Source: Prevotella sp. UBA6429
Lineage (GTDB): Bacteria > Bacteroidota > Bacteroidia > Bacteroidales > Bacteroidaceae
DNA length: 17,847 nt
Assembly: GCA_002437285.1 (NCBI GenBank)
Contig: DJOV01000052.1
Location: forward strand, 1-17,847
Direction of reading: 5' to 3'
Part shown: piece after piece, positions 1 to 7,523 of the stretch
How positions within the stretch are numbered: the stretch's first letter is position 1
Layout: the number at the start of each line of letters is the position of its first letter
The notes under the pieces: model-generated
Database searches by the model: none
Told to the model about the DNA's origin: nothing
Seen by the model: only the letters and a program-made list of their open reading frames with translations
Made by a program: the position numbers and the translations under genes

Positions 1-116
1 ACCCTTTATCGCAAAATTACCCCATGCAAATCTTGTCGCGACCGACAAAAAACGCGATTTTCGCGTTCTATTTCATCCGCTCTCCGTGACAAACTTTTGC
101 ACCAAAAATCATGACA
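1..116. repeat. Left arm of 116-bp inverted repeat
   Basis: The first 116 bases match the reverse complement of the last 116 (17732-17847) without gaps and with 12 mismatches. The outermost 32 bases are identical. An internal perfect hairpin lies at 51-67 (7-bp arms AACGCGA/TCGCGTT, 3-nt loop). A TAATTTTGC box on the minus strand within the arm points outward. No transposase lies between the arms, so this is either a dispersed genomic repeat at which an assembly stopped or an element end. The sequence alone does not decide. Confidence 0.9.
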
Positions 117-341
117 ATCCATACGCCAATGACTTTTTTCGTCCCTCGCGGCGTGCAGAGGGTGACCTCTCTCCATGCTGTGCGCACGAAGGCATACGGT
201 GCTTGTCACGGGCAGAGGATCACGCCATCCTATCAACGAAACAACGCCTGCAACCTCAGCGGTTGCAGGCGTTGTCATCATGTAGGGCAGGCTTGCGCAC
301 GGCGGGCTAACCGCAGGCGCCAAGCCTTGTGTGTTCGGAGA
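117..341. other. Non-coding stretch before the first gene
   Basis: Between the left repeat arm and the stop codon of the first gene I see only the hairpin at 241-275. Open frames here are short, overlap the repeat or lie antisense to the neighbouring gene, and their products resemble nothing I recognise. Confidence 0.6.
241..275 (-). terminator. Hairpin terminator of the 342-1508 gene
   Basis: A perfect 15-bp stem (241-255 pairs with 261-275) with a 5-nt loop lies 66 bp past the stop codon. The bases following on the minus strand are T-rich (TTGTTTCGTTG on leaving the stem) but not a clean T run. It is therefore a strong hairpin with a weak tail. Confidence 0.6.
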
Positions 342-1508
342 TTACTTGAGGTTGAAGAACTTCTTGCCGTTCTGGATCACCACACCCTTGTAGTCCTTGC
401 TGACGCGCTGGCCGGCGAGGTTGTAGAGGGGAGCGTTCTTGTCGGCGCTGTCACTCTTGATGGCGTTCACGCCGGCAGTCTTGCCGTTGACGGAGACCAG
501 CTGGTTGTTGGTCTGCACCTCGGGAGTGGTCACGTCGTCCTTGGTGTAGTTGATGAGCAGGCCGAGAATCTTCACCTCGTCGCCCTTCTTCAGGAGGAAG
601 TCCTTGGTGAACTTGTTGCCCTCGAAGCTCTTGCCGCGGAACACGGTCAGTGCGTTGGTGGCGGTGCCGTCGTCAGAAATCTTGTAGGTCAGGTTGCCAT
701 ACTGGCCCACGCCAGTGGTGTCCACATCCTCGCAGATGATGCCAGTGATGTAGCTCTCGATGGCGGGCTGCTTGCCTGCTGCCAGGACTGCCAGGGCCTC
801 AGAGGTGGTGAAGGTGGCAATCTGTGTGAAGGTCTTCGATGCTACGGCGCTGCTGTACTGACCCTTGACGGCCACAGCCTTTACCGTGGTGGTCTGGTTG
901 ACGGTGAAGGGAGCGGTGTAGAGCGTGCGCTCGGCGCGGTCATCGGTGGGATCGTCACCGTTGACGGTGTAGTAGACCTGGGTGCCTTCTCCAGCGGTGA
1001 TGGTCACCGTGGTGCTCTCGTCAAAGGCCTCGTCGCCGGAGATGACGGGAGCGGCTACATAGTTGGGGTCGGCGGGAGCCACGGTCACCTCAATCTTGGA
1101 GGCGCGCACCTGGGTGGAGGCGGAAGTCAAACTGACCGTTGTGGCATTGCCAGTCCATGTTCCGACCTTGCCTTCGGTAGTGTAGGTGCCATCGGTGGTA
1201 GAGAGGTTTCCGGGGCCATACTTGGCTGTGCCATTGGCCGTGCAGGTAATCTCAACCTTTGTGATTACACCAGAAGTGGCCGTGATTGTGTTTGTGGAAC
1301 CTGCGCCAAAACGGAACTGGGGTGCGTTGAAAGCTCCATAGGTGCTCTTGATGGTCACACCGTCCTTGCTGACCTCATCGGCGCCTGATACGGACGTGTT
1401 GGTACCCTTGTCGGTTCCGGCGGTGAAGGTCACCACCTGCTGTGCCATGGCCATGTTGGCCACGAGGGCCATGACCAGGAGCATTGTTGCGCGTAAAAGT
1501 TTTCTCAT
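342..1508 (-). CDS. Secreted multidomain protein with chitobiase-C-like domain
   Basis: This 388-residue protein starts at the ATG at 1508. The frame can be extended to 1583, but ATG-1508 is followed at once by a signal peptide (MRKLL, a hydrophobic core, then AMA-Q near residue 22), and the -7 box lies upstream of it. Residues ~24-150 are Ser/Thr/Gly-rich beta-strand sequence. Residues ~153-228 (starting APVISGDEAF, with YYTVNGDDPT) match the CHB_HEX_C_1 fold seen at the end of chitobiases. Residues ~230-345 look like an OB-fold-type domain. The tail PLYNLAGQRVSKDYKGVVI resembles the short C-terminal region of many Prevotella secreted proteins and may be a sorting or anchoring tail (inference). 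No catalytic motif is visible, so it is probably a surface or secreted binding protein with unknown ligand. It appears to be monocistronic. Confidence 0.8.
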   Translation of the reverse strand: MRKLLRATMLLVMALVANMAMAQQVVTFTAGTDKGTNTSVSGADEVSKDGVTIKSTYGAFNAPQFRFGAGSTNTITATSGVITKVEITCTANGTAKYGPGNLSTTDGTYTTEGKVGTWTGNATTVSLTSASTQVRASKIEVTVAPADPNYVAAPVISGDEAFDESTTVTITAGEGTQVYYTVNGDDPTDDRAERTLYTAPFTVNQTTTVKAVAVKGQYSSAVASKTFTQIATFTTSEALAVLAAGKQPAIESYITGIICEDVDTTGVGQYGNLTYKISDDGTATNALTVFRGKSFEGNKFTKDFLLKKGDEVKILGLLINYTKDDVTTPEVQTNNQLVSVNGKTAGVNAIKSDSADKNAPLYNLAGQRVSKDYKGVVIQNGKKFFNLK

Positions 1509-1545
1509 AAGCTTTACTGTTATTGATGATTTATTATTAGTCGAT

Positions 1546-1554
1546 GCAAAGTTA
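1546..1554 (-). promoter_or_regulatory. -7 box for the 342-1508 gene
   Basis: TAACTTTGC on the minus strand matches the Bacteroidetes -7 consensus TAnnTTTG. It lies 37 bp before the ATG at 1508. The nearest upstream TTTG (minus strand, 1581-1584) is 26 bp away, longer than the usual 19-21, so only the -7 part is convincing. Confidence 0.5.
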
Positions 1555-1654
1555 CGAATAATAATGATAACGGGTTTATACAAAGTTGTTAATTTTGCAT
1601 GAAGATTGTTTTTTGTCTTTCCTTATCGTAGGAAAGCTTTCACCGTCACTAAGT

Positions 1655-2151
1655 GGGGGGGGAGAAAATGAGATGGGGCGTGGGGTGGCGTGTGCCGTGA
1701 GTTCAATTCTTGTCGGGTGAAAAACAACAAGTTCCAGACGGGGCAAACTGAAAGGTCCCATGCGGCGGTAGAAAAATGTATAAATGACCACACACATGGA
1801 ATCATTCTCTGGCTGTCTGCTCCAAAAACAAGGGTCAGTGGAGCAAGGGGGGGGATATGGAACAGCCTAATTCGCCCCATCCGAAACTTGTATGTCTTTG
1901 ACTGCGCTGTCAATCAACGTCGTTTGGGGCGTCTGTTAATTCTATTTATACGTTCTTGTCCCCCTGCTTGCGCCATCTCTTGGGTTTCTTGCCCAAGGTG
2001 CGTTTTTTGAGGCTTATTTGCCTTTGTGGCTTGCCTGTTCGGTTATGGGGGCTTCTTTTCAAATGCAAAGGTACAAAAATCCCCCCCCCCCTCCAAGAAA
2101 TTTAACACTTTATTCCCTGTATTAACTAAACTTTAACGTTTACCCCCCCCC
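1655..2151. repeat. Four G/C homopolymer tracts
   Basis: Runs of a single base lie at 1655-1662 (G8), 1847-1854 (G8), 2081-2091 (C11) and 2143-2151 (C9), all in non-coding sequence. I noticed no comparable run elsewhere in the window. Such tracts are prone to slipped-strand length change. The C11 tract sits inside a promoter spacer. Confidence 0.85.
2065..2096 (-). promoter_or_regulatory. Orphan promoter with C11/G11 tract in its spacer
   Basis: On the minus strand, TTG (2094-2096) is followed after exactly 20 bp by TACCTTTGC (2073-2065). The same arrangement precedes kdsA (12878-12909) and the porin operon (7015-7046). Eleven of the 20 spacer bases are the G run 2081-2091. No convincing gene lies downstream on this strand before the 342-1508 gene, which has its own -7 box. 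Confidence 0.55.
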
Positions 2152-2249
2152 TATAAGTGCTTTTGCTTTCTTTTCTCTTGATTTAAGTCATGTTTTGCGA
2201 CAAAACGTCAAGTATTGAAGCCTTTCTATTTGTCTGAGGCGGATTCCGT

Positions 2250-2292
2250 AAAAAAATGATGGCCCATGAGCCTGTTGCCCATGAGCCATCAT
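2250..2292 (-). terminator. Rho-independent terminator of the porin-imelysin-diheme operon
   Basis: Arms 2256-2270 and 2278-2292 pair almost completely (two G-T wobbles) around a 7-nt loop. The stem is followed on the minus strand by T7 (2256-2250). It lies 55 bp past the stop codon of the di-heme protein. Confidence 0.85.
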
Positions 2293-2347
2293 GTGAAGCG
2301 CGGGGACCGTCGAGGGTCCTTACGCTATGAAGGAAGATACCGTCTGC

Positions 2348-4120
2348 TTAGATGCTCTGCAGGAACTTGATGACTGCGTCGCGGTCGGCCTTCGGAGCAT
2401 TGTAGAAGTTGAGAGCCGAGTGGTAGGCATGGCTCTTCTTGTTGTACATGTGCCAGAGGATGGCCTCCTCCTCGTTGCGTGCGCGGCAGTCGTGCATGCG
2501 GTCCTCGGCTCCGGTGTTGGAGTATTCCAGTCCGCGGCCCCACAGAGGTGTGGTGCGGCACCATGATCCGTGCACGTCGTTCTTCATGTAGAGCTTGTGC
2601 TGCACGAAGTCGGAGTAGGGATAGATGGTCTGGTTCTTATACTGCGGAAGAGTCTTTCCTGCCAGCATCTCTGGCGTCCAGTAGTTGTCGTCTGTGGTCT
2701 GCCACTTGGGGCGGTGACATGAGGTGCAGCCCCACTCGTTGAAGAGTTTCTTTCCGCGTTGCACGTCGGGGTCGTTGAGGTTGCGCGCGCGGGGAATGGC
2801 CAGTCCGCGGTGCCACACCATGAAGGCGTAGAACTGGTCGGACGACATCTCTGGCGTAAACTTGTGCCAGGGGTTGTCAAACTGGTTGGTGCCTGGGCGC
2901 AGCAGGTTGTAGACACAGGCGCGTATGCTGTCGGTGGTGCCGTCGCCATAGTAGGGCGACGTGGGGTCGGCCTTGATCTTGGCTATCACGTCGTCGTCGA
3001 GGCTCATGGCCTTTGCCCAGGCATCGGTGGTGTAGAGGTAAGGACGGTCAGGACGCGACACGTTGGGGATGTTCCAGACGGCGTTGGCGCCGTTGGCGTC
3101 GGCCAGCACGGCACGTGTCAGCGCGTAGCTGAAACGCTTCAAGGCCGTCGACTCACCTTTCTTGGTCTTGGTGCCGTCGGCATACTGTCCGTTGCCCATA
3201 GCGTAAAGGCTTCCGAAGGTAGAGCCGTTGTAGAAGGTGCTGTTGATATATTCGGCAGGGTCGAGGCCCGCGCTGAGGAAGTACTGGTACTCCTTCTCAT
3301 ACTGCGCCTTGATGGAGTCTTCGGGGATGGCGTCAATGAGGCCCACACCCTGGAGGCCGATGGTCGACTCTATGCGCACAGCATAGTTGCTGGGCTTGGG
3401 GTAGGTGTTGAAGGCCGCCTGGTCGATGCGAACCTCCGGATACTGCAGCTTTGGCATGGCCGTGCCGTCGGGGTAAGCGTAGTAGCCATCTTTCATGTGC
3501 TGTGGCCACACATCGTTCTTAGCCTCGGTACTGCCTAAGGTGAGCCATGTCATGTGTATGCCCGACTCCTCGATGGGTGCCTTGAATGGCTCTGTGGCCT
3601 GCGTCTGCGGCATGCCAGTCACCTCCGAGATGAAGGCTCCGTCGTTTGACAACCCGTCGGAGTTGTCGGCATCGGGGCTGGCCTTGTAGATGGCCAGCAG
3701 GTATCCGTTGCCGTTGGCATACTTGGTGGTGTACTGCTGGAACCACTTGCCATGCCCGTAGTTGGGGTGGCAGTCGAAGCAGGAGCGTCTGACGCTGGCC
3801 GGTCCGAGGCCCTTGAACGCGCCATTGTTGACCGTGTACTGCCGCTCCATGACCTGCTCGCCTTGGAAGAACAGGTCAAAGTAAGCCTTGTTGTTGTCTA
3901 CCACGGGAGTCTCGTCAGAGAAGGCGCTGGATCCCACGTTGTCGGTGGTGCCCAGCTCGCCGCCGGGCAGCCACTCGCTGGCTGCGAAGTTGCCCACAGC
4001 CTTTCCCACGTAAGCGCCTTCGTCGGAGCGCGGCGCGTCGTTGTCGTCGGAGCAGCTGGCGAGCGTCACGGCCGCCGCCGCTGCGAGGAGCATGAGTTGG
4101 GGTTTGATGATCTTGTTCAT
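2348..4120 (-). CDS. Di-heme oxidoreductase-like (DUF1111-type) lipoprotein
   Basis: This 590-residue protein has a lipoprotein signal (TLASC, Cys23) and two c-type heme motifs, CFDCH (114-118) and CTSCH (465-469). The C-terminal half follows the DUF1111/COG3488 di-heme family, which is distantly related to cytochrome c peroxidase/MauG. Features there are VQRGKKLFNEWGC before heme 2, then YSDF, TTPLWGRG and RARNEEEAILWH. It probably acts as a lipid-anchored redox protein in the periplasm or on the surface. The substrate is not evident. It is the last gene of the operon, 96 bp after the imelysin gene and before a strong terminator. Imelysin and DUF1111 genes are commonly neighbours in bacteria and the pair is linked to iron acquisition, so a role in iron redox change or uptake is inferred. 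The exact reaction is unknown. Confidence 0.88.
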   Translation of the reverse strand: MNKIIKPQLMLLAAAAAVTLASCSDDNDAPRSDEGAYVGKAVGNFAASEWLPGGELGTTDNVGSSAFSDETPVVDNNKAYFDLFFQGEQVMERQYTVNNGAFKGLGPASVRRSCFDCHPNYGHGKWFQQYTTKYANGNGYLLAIYKASPDADNSDGLSNDGAFISEVTGMPQTQATEPFKAPIEESGIHMTWLTLGSTEAKNDVWPQHMKDGYYAYPDGTAMPKLQYPEVRIDQAAFNTYPKPSNYAVRIESTIGLQGVGLIDAIPEDSIKAQYEKEYQYFLSAGLDPAEYINSTFYNGSTFGSLYAMGNGQYADGTKTKKGESTALKRFSYALTRAVLADANGANAVWNIPNVSRPDRPYLYTTDAWAKAMSLDDDVIAKIKADPTSPYYGDGTTDSIRACVYNLLRPGTNQFDNPWHKFTPEMSSDQFYAFMVWHRGLAIPRARNLNDPDVQRGKKLFNEWGCTSCHRPKWQTTDDNYWTPEMLAGKTLPQYKNQTIYPYSDFVQHKLYMKNDVHGSWCRTTPLWGRGLEYSNTGAEDRMHDCRARNEEEAILWHMYNKKSHAYHSALNFYNAPKADRDAVIKFLQSI

Positions 4121-4216
4121 AAGTAATGTTTGTTAGCCCACTTAACGCGGCCACGCGTCTTGGAGCGCATGGCCACGTTATGGTGGTTATGAAATATAAG
4201 ATTATTGGTTGCGCCT

Positions 4217-5569
4217 TTACTTCACGATGAGGTTGCGTCCGCACCAGGTGGCCGCCAGGTTGAGCTGGTTGTCGAGTTCCTCAACAGCGTCGATGCAAGT
4301 CTTGACCTGTGCGTTAGCGGGGTCGTCGATGAAGGCCGTTCCGCTGTTCTTGGCCTTCTCCAGCGCGCTGATGGCGTTGTTCAGGGCGTTGTTCAGGTCG
4401 TTGTACTCAGGATAGTTGTCCTTCATGAAGGCCATGATGGAGTTGGCAGCCGGGGCAGTCACGCTCTCCGTGCCGCGCATGCCATAAAGCGAGTTCTTGA
4501 TGGAGTAGATGTTGTCCTGGTAGTCCTGGAAGGAGCGCTTGCTGTAAGGCGACTCGATGTAATCGCCAGCATCCTCGCCCTCTTCGCCCACCTCGGGGTG
4601 ACCAGTGGCCACGCGGTAAGCCTGTCCGAGCTTCTGTGTGTAGACCTCCTGGCAGATGTTGGAGCAACCGCCTTTGAAGATGTTCTGCAAGTTTGCGGGC
4701 CATGACACGAAGAGGCTGGTGCTCAAGCCCACAGACTTCACGGCCTCACTGTACGACACGCCCTGGTTGGTCATGCCCTGGTAGCGTGTGCCGGCAAGCA
4801 CCCAGTTGGCGTTCTGTGTGAGGTAGTTCTTTAGCGCAGCGTCGGCTGTCCATTCGTAGGCCAGCAGGGTGGTCATGTTGTGCAGGTCGCCAGCCACGGC
4901 AGCTGCAAAGGCAGCCTCCTCCGTGGTTTTCACGGTGCGCAGCTTGGCCTTGTTCTGCTCTACGTCGTCGCCCTTTTGGTTAAGTCCCTCGCCGTCCTCA
5001 TACTCGGCGTTGAAGGCTGTTGCGGTGCGGTTCGCTCCATTGCGGAAGAGCACGAACTCCAGTCCGTGGAAGCCCATAGTGGAGTCGAATTGGCTGTTGC
5101 TGCTGTAAACGAAGTGTGCGGCGTCGTCGCCCTTGATGCCAGCGATGACGGTGGCGCTGGTCAAGGCCTCGGCGAGCTGGCTCTGGTCGAGGGGCCATGA
5201 GTCGATGTGCGGGTCGATGTCGTCGTTAGAGGCGGCACCGTAGAGGAAAGCCTCGCTCTGCTCCCAATACTTGCGGGCGTTCTTGAAAGCCGTGCAGGCG
5301 GCGTCGATGTCGTCTTGCGTCAGGGTGCCTGCCACGCGCTTGGCGTAGAGGTTGCGGCAAGCGTCGTCGAGCGTGGCGGCCGCAGCCTGCAGGTCGCGGT
5401 AGGTTGGGGTCACCACATCGTTGACGTATTGCGCCACGATGGTCTCCATGACCGAGGGTTTCGTCTCCACCGTGTTGTCCTCATTGTTGTCGTCGCTGCA
5501 TGATGAGAATCCGAAGGTCATCATGCCGGCTGCCGCGAAGAGCAGCGCATAATGGAAAATCTTTTTCAT
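4217..5569 (-). CDS. Imelysin-family (peptidase M75 / IrpA-like) lipoprotein
   Basis: This 450-residue protein has a lipoprotein signal with lipobox FSSC (Cys24). It carries the family's GxHxxE motif as GFHGLE (166-171), YGAAS...IDSWPLD near 110-127, and ESPYSKRSFQDYQDNIYSI near 339-356, which fits the second imelysin repeat. Imelysin proteins are surface or periplasmic iron-associated proteins. Despite the peptidase name, proteolysis is not established for most members. It sits 60 bp after the porin gene and 96 bp before the di-heme lipoprotein, in the same direction, so the three are almost certainly co-transcribed. Iron binding or delivery is the likely role (inference from family and context). 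Confidence 0.9.
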   Translation of the reverse strand: MKKIFHYALLFAAAGMMTFGFSSCSDDNNEDNTVETKPSVMETIVAQYVNDVVTPTYRDLQAAAATLDDACRNLYAKRVAGTLTQDDIDAACTAFKNARKYWEQSEAFLYGAASNDDIDPHIDSWPLDQSQLAEALTSATVIAGIKGDDAAHFVYSSNSQFDSTMGFHGLEFVLFRNGANRTATAFNAEYEDGEGLNQKGDDVEQNKAKLRTVKTTEEAAFAAAVAGDLHNMTTLLAYEWTADAALKNYLTQNANWVLAGTRYQGMTNQGVSYSEAVKSVGLSTSLFVSWPANLQNIFKGGCSNICQEVYTQKLGQAYRVATGHPEVGEEGEDAGDYIESPYSKRSFQDYQDNIYSIKNSLYGMRGTESVTAPAANSIMAFMKDNYPEYNDLNNALNNAISALEKAKNSGTAFIDDPANAQVKTCIDAVEELDNQLNLAATWCGRNLIVK

Positions 5570-5629
5570 TCGTGTTGTTTTGTTATGTGATGATTGTTGT
5601 TTCGAGTGTCGGGGCGTATCCTTGTAGGC

Positions 5630-6943
5630 TTATAGGAAGAAGCCCTCGTAGGCGATGCCGATGTTGATGGCCGGCTCGTCGTTGTACTGGCTCTTCAGCT
5701 TGCGGTAGTTGTATTCGGCCTTGATGGCAATCTGCGGGATGGGGTAGTAGTTGACTCCGGCGGCGAAGATGCGCTTGTTGGTCCACTGCTTCGACTGCGC
5801 GTGGATGTAGGAGTCGTAATACTCGTAGTGTCCGAAGACATAGAGCTTCTTGTTGTCCTGGCGCAGCTTTGGAATCTGCGAGAAGATGTCGTATCCCACC
5901 TCGATCATCGTTGCGATGGCGTGGCTGCCGAAATACTTTCCGTTTCCGCGCTCATAAGGCGTGACACCGCTTTGCGCCGTGTTGGGGTAGGTGAACTGCG
6001 TGATGCGGTTGGCGTCGGTCACGTAGCCGTAGTCGACGTTGCCGCGCGCAATCCAGTTGTGGGCGTTGTAGGTGAAGTCGAAGCTGCCGAGGTAGACGTT
6101 GCCCTTGATGTTCTTGCTCGTTCCGAACTCCATGTCGTGAGGCACGCTGTTGTGCATGGCCTGCCCGAAGTAGCCGCTCACGCCGAGGCGCAGGCCAGGC
6201 ACGCTGTAGTTGTCGACGCGTGCCATGACGCCATACTTGTTGGCGGGCTCAAACTCGAACGGGCTGTGGGGGCCGTTCTGTATCCAGTTGGAGCGGTTGA
6301 AGTGGAAGGCGTCGAGACCGGCGATAAACTGGGCCTCGTAGCGCCAGTCCTTCAGGCGTCCGAAGACGCTCACGCCTGTCTGGTGCCAGGTGGAGGGCAG
6401 GATGGTGTTCTCGCCCTCGGGACGGTAGACGGTGAAGAAGTTGAGCGGCTCGTGGTGGGCGTTGACCAGACCGAAGGGTACCACGATGTGGCCGGCGCGG
6501 ACGTTGAGGGCGCGGGAGAAGGTCTTCTGCAGCCAGAACTGCTCGAGCTCCACCTCGCCGCCTTTCTCTTGCTCGTTCTCAAACTCGATGGCTTCGTCGG
6601 CCTCGTACTCGATGGACGAGCCTGTGCCGCCATGCTCAAACTCAATCTCTGTGCCGAGCGACCAGCCCTTGCCGAAGTCGTAACCGAGATAAATCACGGC
6701 GTGGGGAATGTCGAAACGTCCATGGCTGGGGTCGTTCTTGTAAGCTGAGGGCTTGGTGTAGCGGTTGCCGTTGTCGCTGTAGAAGTTGCGGCTGAAGGCT
6801 ACCTCGCCATAACCGCCGATGCTCAGGCGTTTGCCGTTGGCATGGTTCATCACCGAGTCGACGGCGCTCTGCTGGGCGTGGGCTGTCGTGAGGCTGCCGA
6901 GGAGCATCATGCCTGTGAGCAATCCTAATTTCATTGTGTTCAT
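5630..6943 (-). CDS. Outer-membrane porin-like beta-barrel protein
   Basis: This 437-residue protein has a signal peptide (cleavage near AHA-Q, residues 23-24). It is followed by alternating beta-strand sequence rich in Tyr, Gly and aromatics (IGGYGEVAFSRNF, AVIYLGYDFGKGW, LNVRAGHIVVPFGLVN, WRYEAQFIAGLDAF), and it ends in a final strand, IGIAYEGFFL. It resembles the phosphate-selective-porin/OprO-OprP-like fold common in Bacteroidetes, but the substrate cannot be read from sequence. An acidic stretch at about 115-130 (EADEAIEFENEQEKGGEVELE) is probably an extracellular or periplasmic loop and could bind cations (inference). It is the first gene of the operon with imelysin and the di-heme lipoprotein and has a well-formed promoter at 7015-7046, so it may be the outer-membrane route of that system. 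Confidence 0.82.
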   Translation of the reverse strand: MNTMKLGLLTGMMLLGSLTTAHAQQSAVDSVMNHANGKRLSIGGYGEVAFSRNFYSDNGNRYTKPSAYKNDPSHGRFDIPHAVIYLGYDFGKGWSLGTEIEFEHGGTGSSIEYEADEAIEFENEQEKGGEVELEQFWLQKTFSRALNVRAGHIVVPFGLVNAHHEPLNFFTVYRPEGENTILPSTWHQTGVSVFGRLKDWRYEAQFIAGLDAFHFNRSNWIQNGPHSPFEFEPANKYGVMARVDNYSVPGLRLGVSGYFGQAMHNSVPHDMEFGTSKNIKGNVYLGSFDFTYNAHNWIARGNVDYGYVTDANRITQFTYPNTAQSGVTPYERGNGKYFGSHAIATMIEVGYDIFSQIPKLRQDNKKLYVFGHYEYYDSYIHAQSKQWTNKRIFAAGVNYYPIPQIAIKAEYNYRKLKSQYNDEPAINIGIAYEGFFL

Positions 6944-7014
6944 ATCCTATTGAAGTTGTTTTTTTGTCGTTGGTGGGCGGAGCGCCGTTGCGGGCTGCCG
7001 TCTTGTTTTCGGGT

Positions 7015-7046
7015 GCAAAATTACTGTTTATACATTTTTTGCACAA
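7015..7046 (-). promoter_or_regulatory. Promoter of the porin-imelysin-diheme operon
   Basis: On the minus strand, TTG (7044-7046) lies 20 bp before TAATTTTGC (7023-7015). This matches the Bacteroidetes -33/-7 arrangement. The ATG of the porin gene follows about 70 bp downstream. Confidence 0.7.
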
Positions 7047-7216
7047 TACCTAAAAAACATGAAAATGAGGAGCGGCCGACGTGGCCAGACCATCATATAT
7101 AGTTATTAGCAGTCGCAGAATGGGAGTGGGGCAGACAAGTGGTGCGAGGTCTGTGCTGGTGCGTTGATAGAATCCTGTCGTCCCGCAGTCCGGGGAGGCG
7201 CAGCCCTGCCAGCTTG
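7047..7216. other. Intergenic stretch, nothing recognised
   Basis: This lies between the porin promoter and the repeat cluster that starts at 7217. I see no gene, RNA or clear hairpin. It would be transcribed only if the leftward candidate RNA reads through. Confidence 0.5.
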
Positions 7217-7339
7217 AAGCCCTTGCCACAGGGCGGGGCTAAGCCATTGTGACGGAGTGGGGCAAAGCCTTTGTAGCGGAGTGGGGAGGAAGCCATTGTG
7301 GCGGAGTGGGTAGGAAGCCATCGCCACGGGATGGGGCTG
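7217..7339. repeat. Five imperfect 24-25 bp tandem repeats
   Basis: Units start at 7217, 7241, 7265, 7290 and 7315. The three central units share AAGCC, A/T, TTGT, one variable base or two, CGGAGTGGG; the outer two diverge (CTTGCCACAGGGC and ATCGCCACGGGAT). Open frames cross the cluster on both strands but look like chance. The cluster sits just past the end of the candidate small RNA at 7347-7485. Confidence 0.75.
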
Positions 7340-7346
7340 CAAAAGC

Positions 7347-7485
7347 AAAAAAGTGCAGTTGACTGGTTGCAATCCTGTAGTCATTGGACAGCGCATCGGC
7401 CCGTGTGGACGGACGCGTGGCCAGTTGTCTGCGAGGAAGGTAACCGTCACTGCACTTTTCGAGTGGTGTGGGGCGATGCTGATTT
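7347..7485 (-). ncRNA. Candidate structured small RNA, about 140 nt
   Basis: Leftward transcription from the promoter at 7492-7523 would start near 7485. The predicted RNA is closed by a long helix: 7459-7446 (AAAAGTGCAGTGAC) pairs with 7363-7349 (GTCAACTGCACTTTT), with one bulged base. The 3' arm runs straight into T6 (7352-7347), as in an intrinsic terminator. Inside the helix, GGTT/AACC, GACA/TGTC and GGCC/GGCC pairs nest in order, giving a rod-like shape. No protein frame fits. It resembles no RNA family I can name with confidence; a 6S-like rod is possible but the RNA is rather short for that. Existence is inferred from promoter, structure and terminator together. Confidence 0.45.
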
Positions 7486-7491
7486 GCGGTT

Positions 7492-7523
7492 GCAAAGGTA
7501 CAACGGATAACGCCTTGTGGCAA
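7492..7523 (-). promoter_or_regulatory. Promoter of the candidate small RNA
   Basis: On the minus strand, TTG (7521-7523) is separated by 20 bp from TACCTTTGC (7500-7492). The -7 box is identical to that at 2065-2073. No gene lies directly downstream, only the structured region 7347-7485. Confidence 0.6.

Larger units (their letters stand above)
1555..2249. other. Long non-coding block between two minus-strand genes
   Basis: About 700 bp carry no convincing gene. Two overlapping minus-strand frames (up to 96 codons, TTG start, peptides rich in Pro, Arg and His) look like chance or degenerate sequence. Visible structure includes four G/C homopolymers (separate entry) and an orphan promoter at 2065-2096. 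There are also three minus-strand hairpins: 1617-1636 (7-bp arms), about 1898-1913 (TTGAC/GTCAA) and about 1979-1997 (CTTGGG/CCCAAG). The block could be transcribed leftward as an untranslated RNA. Confidence 0.5.

Noticed and set aside
111..1388. Open frame of 425 codons on the plus strand
   Set aside because: It is antisense to the secreted chitobiase-C-like protein gene, which has a signal peptide and domains. This product is low in complexity.
1690..1735. T-loop-like GTTCAATTC, suggesting a tRNA or a tRNA remnant
   Set aside because: The T stem is mostly wobble pairs and no matching acceptor arm, anticodon arm or CCA is found.
1623..1913. Minus-strand frame of 96 codons in the non-coding block
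   Set aside because: It needs a TTG start right after a stop codon, spans a G8 homopolymer, has no signal or domain, and is overlapped by a similar-looking frame (1576-1797).
1946..2062. Basic 38-codon micro-frame (TTG start, Lys/Arg-rich) after the orphan promoter
   Set aside because: The start lies only 3 bp past the -7 box, so it would precede the transcript start. The Lys/Arg content follows from A/G-rich sequence. It would be worth revisiting only if conserved.
7106..7495. Minus-strand frame of 129 codons across the repeat cluster
   Set aside because: Its start codon lies inside the -7 box of the candidate RNA promoter. The product is repeat-derived Pro/His/Ser-rich sequence with no recognisable domain.
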